A stretch of 64,000 nucleotides of DNA, from positions 169,362 through 233,361 of the forward strand of contig JAPOWQ010000029.1 in NCBI GenBank assembly GCA_026707585.1, read 5' to 3'. Each line of letters begins with the position of its first letter. The first letter of the stretch is position 1. The notes beneath the pieces are model-generated. The model worked only from the letters and a program-made list of their open reading frames with translations, was not told the DNA's origin and ran no database searches. Positions 62,325 through 64,000 of the stretch are shown here, piece by piece. This stretch comes from Chloroflexota bacterium (GTDB lineage Bacteria > Chloroflexota > UBA11872). The translations under genes were made by a program, and so were the position numbers.

Positions 62325-63698
62325 ATGAGCCAAGAACGACCATCCGCGCTGAGCCTCCGCGACCCCGGCATCCGAACGCTGTTCGCGCAGCAGGCGCGCT
62401 GGCAGGCCTGGCTTGACGTCGAGGCGGCGCTGGCCCGGGCCCAGGCGGAGATCGGGATGATTCCCGAGGCGGCCGCAACGGAGATCCAGCGCAAGGCGCT
62501 CCTCGAGCTATTCGACCTTGAGCGCGTCACCGAGGGGCTGCGCATCACCGGGCACGGGCTGGTGCCGCTCGTCTGAGAGCTCGACCGGCTCTGCGAGGGC
62601 GACGCCGGCGGCTACGTCCACTGGGGAGCGACCACCCAGAACATCACCCAGACGGGCAACATCCTGCAGCTGCGCCAGGCGCACCGCATCCTCCTTACCG
62701 AGCTTGCCGACCTGCTCGAGGCGCTCGCCTCACTCGCCGAGCGCACGAAGGACGACGCGATCGCCGGCCGCACGCACGGGCAGCACGCCGTGCCCTCGAC
62801 CTTCGGGGCCAAGGTTGCGGTCTGGATCGACGAGCTCTGCCGCCACGCGGAGCGGCTGCGGCAGCTTGAGCCGCGCGCCTTCGTCGCCATGCTCGGCGGC
62901 GGCGCCGGCACGGCCGCCTCGTTCCAGGGCCACGGTCCCGCGCTGCAGCAACGCATGGGCGAGCTGCTCGGGCTCGGCTCCATGCCGCTGCCCGGCCGCA
63001 CGATCTACGACCACCTGACGGAGTACGCCCTCGCCCTCGCCATGCTCGGCACGAGCTGCGGCAAAGCCGCGCGCGAGGTGCGCACGCTGATGGCGGATGA
63101 GTTCGGGGAGGTCGAGGAGCCCGTGCCCTCCGGCGCCGTCGGCAGCAGCACCATGCCCCAGAAGCGCAATCCGAAGCTCTGCATGGACATCATCGCCGAC
63201 GAGACCCACCTGCGATCGCTGGTCCCGCTCGCAATTGAGGCGATGCTCGGCGACCACGAGGCCGACGGCAGCCGCTCGATGATGATCGACCGCGCCCTGC
63301 GGCAGGCGGTCGAGCTGACTGGCGACATCCTCGTGCGGCTGCGCGACGTGGCCCAGGGGCTGCGCGTCTTCCCGGAACGGATGCGGGAGAACCTCGAACT
63401 CTCGGGCGGACTGATCATGTCGGAGAGCCTGATGCTGGAGCTGGGGCGCGAGATCGGGCGGCAGCGCGCGCACGACGTCATCTACGAGGCGGCGCAGGAA
63501 GCCGCCACCAGCGGAGCGTCCTTCGCCTCGCTGCTCGCCAGGGACGAGGAAATCGCCGCGCGCCTGGGCGCCGACCGGCTGGCCGAGATGCTGGACCCCG
63601 TCCGCTACACCGGCGACAGCGCCCGCCAGGCCTCCGAGCAGGCCGCCCGCGCCCTCCGCGTCGCCGCCGACCTGCGCCAGGCGACCGCCGCTGACTGA
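62325..63698 (+). pseudogene. Aspartase/fumarase-superfamily lyase (PcaB/PurB-like) interrupted by in-frame TGA
   Basis: The single frame encodes a 457-residue lyase related to 3-carboxymuconate cycloisomerase and adenylosuccinate lyase: VHWGATTQNITQTG, GRTHGQHAVPSTFG, and the family signature VGSSTMPQKRNP with the catalytic Ser loop. The TGA at 62574-62576 (between LVPLV and ELDRL) is the only break. Homologs have Lys or Arg at this surface position and a CGA to TGA change explains it, so it is likely a fresh pseudogene, a read-through codon or an assembly error. Codon style (GAG, GCG, CTC together) differs from mutS and mutL, and repeats flank it, both suggesting transfer. Confidence 0.75.
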
Positions 63699-64000
63699 GC
63701 GCGCCCACCCCCACCGTAGTCCTCCGCAGCCACAAATACCTCCACCGCGAATATGGCCGCACCTGCGGAGGGCCTGCGCGCTGGGTATTGGGTCAGTCTG
63801 GTCGAACCCTTCACTCCGACGCGGGCAGTCGTGTTTCTCCCCTTCCTGCGACCCCGGCAAACCTCGCCAGGGCCGCCTCTTGCTCCCTCTCTTCATTGAG
63901 AGACCCTTGCAAGACGCCCCCGGTTTCTCGTACATGCGGCCGCCTACTAAACCCTCGCCTGGGAGGCCTTTGCAAGCCTCGGCTAGCCCTCGCTGGGGCC
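63699..64000. other. Repeat-bearing tail of window, no gene seen
   Basis: This 302-base end holds a degenerate mutL 3' remnant (63709-63766, translating as PTVVLRSHKYLHREYGRT), a degraded hairpin repeat near 63885, and AGACCCTTGCAAG and GCCTTTGCAAG fragments resembling the ends of the element at 57506-57626. No coding region is supported. Confidence 0.6.
63709..63817. repeat. mutL 3'-end remnant, second copy of a diverged direct repeat
   Basis: Compared with 61899-61970 it has 56 of 72 identities, and it reads PTVVLRSHKYLHREYGRT where MutL ends PTVILLSRQLLDREFGRT. The stop is lost (TGC for TGA). It marks the right border of the segment that carries the lyase gene. Confidence 0.75.

Noticed and set aside
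62574-62620. Selenocysteine at the in-frame TGA
   Set aside because: The position is a surface Lys/Arg in relatives, not a redox residue, and the small GAGC/GCTC stem after it does not look like a bacterial SECIS element.

Overview
The window is high-GC bacterial chromosomal DNA with dense, short-spaced genes, many GTG/TTG starts and little foreign DNA. The gene set (TopA with C-terminal glycine-rich repeats in place of zinc fingers, SpoIID-like protein, TatA, S11 carboxypeptidase, MEP isoprenoid genes, several Gfo/Idh/MocA oxidoreductases, a phytanoyl-CoA dioxygenase, a corrinoid protein, lipoproteins with Pro/Thr-rich stalks) looks most like an environmental Chloroflexota genome. That placement is an inference from gene content; there is no rRNA here to confirm it.

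Layout. 1-2.7 kb: a tandem array of three Tat-type lipoproteins on the minus strand, the third cut by the window edge. 3.0-9.1 kb: catabolic genes, with three Gfo/Idh/MocA dehydrogenases in a row, a small Pro/Thr-rich lipoprotein, a sarcosine/N-methyl-amino-acid oxidase and a divergent M19 dipeptidase-like protein. 9.3-13.3 kb: clpB behind a very good promoter overlapped by a HAIR-like (HspR) operator, then a PhyH dioxygenase. 13.3-17.3 kb (minus): pyrE and a D,D-carboxypeptidase, then tatA and spoIID-like. 17.5-24.8 kb: an ABC exporter pair, valS and a YhaM-like nuclease. 24.8-33.2 kb: a mixed accessory region with hydantoinase B, ThpR, a DXS-like protein that has lost its thiamine-site residues, an amidohydrolase, an orphan corrinoid protein, RdgB and two SDRs. 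33.3-43.2 kb: ksgA-pth-mfd, an aminoglycoside/choline kinase-fold protein, a sugar isomerase-like protein and topA. 43.4-50.4 kb: the classical rpsB-tsf-pyrH-frr-uppS-cdsA-dxr-rseP run. 50.5-53.7 kb: a membrane-anchored molybdopterin oxidoreductase divergent from a Met/Asp-repeat exported protein. 53.8-57.5 kb: ispG, a YdeI-like protein, a threonine-dehydrogenase-like enzyme and another isomerase-like protein. 57.7-62 kb: mutS-mutL. 62.3-63.7 kb: a lyase gene broken by one in-frame TGA and flanked by a diverged duplication of the mutL 3' end.

The main functional themes are translation and envelope biogenesis (rpsB to rseP, uppS, cdsA, dxr, ispG), export through Tat (tatA plus several Tat-type substrates here), DNA repair (mfd, mutS, mutL) and catabolism of small organics. 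The points most worth following are the catalytically degraded DXS-like protein, the roughly 120-residue insertion in RseP, the Sec/Tat-type molybdoenzyme with a PTPE stalk beside a Met-rich protein, the HAIR-controlled clpB promoter, gene conversion in the lipoprotein array, CTGA stop/start junctions in two operons, and the lyase insertion behind mutL. I found no rRNA, tRNA, CRISPR, integrase or transposase gene.
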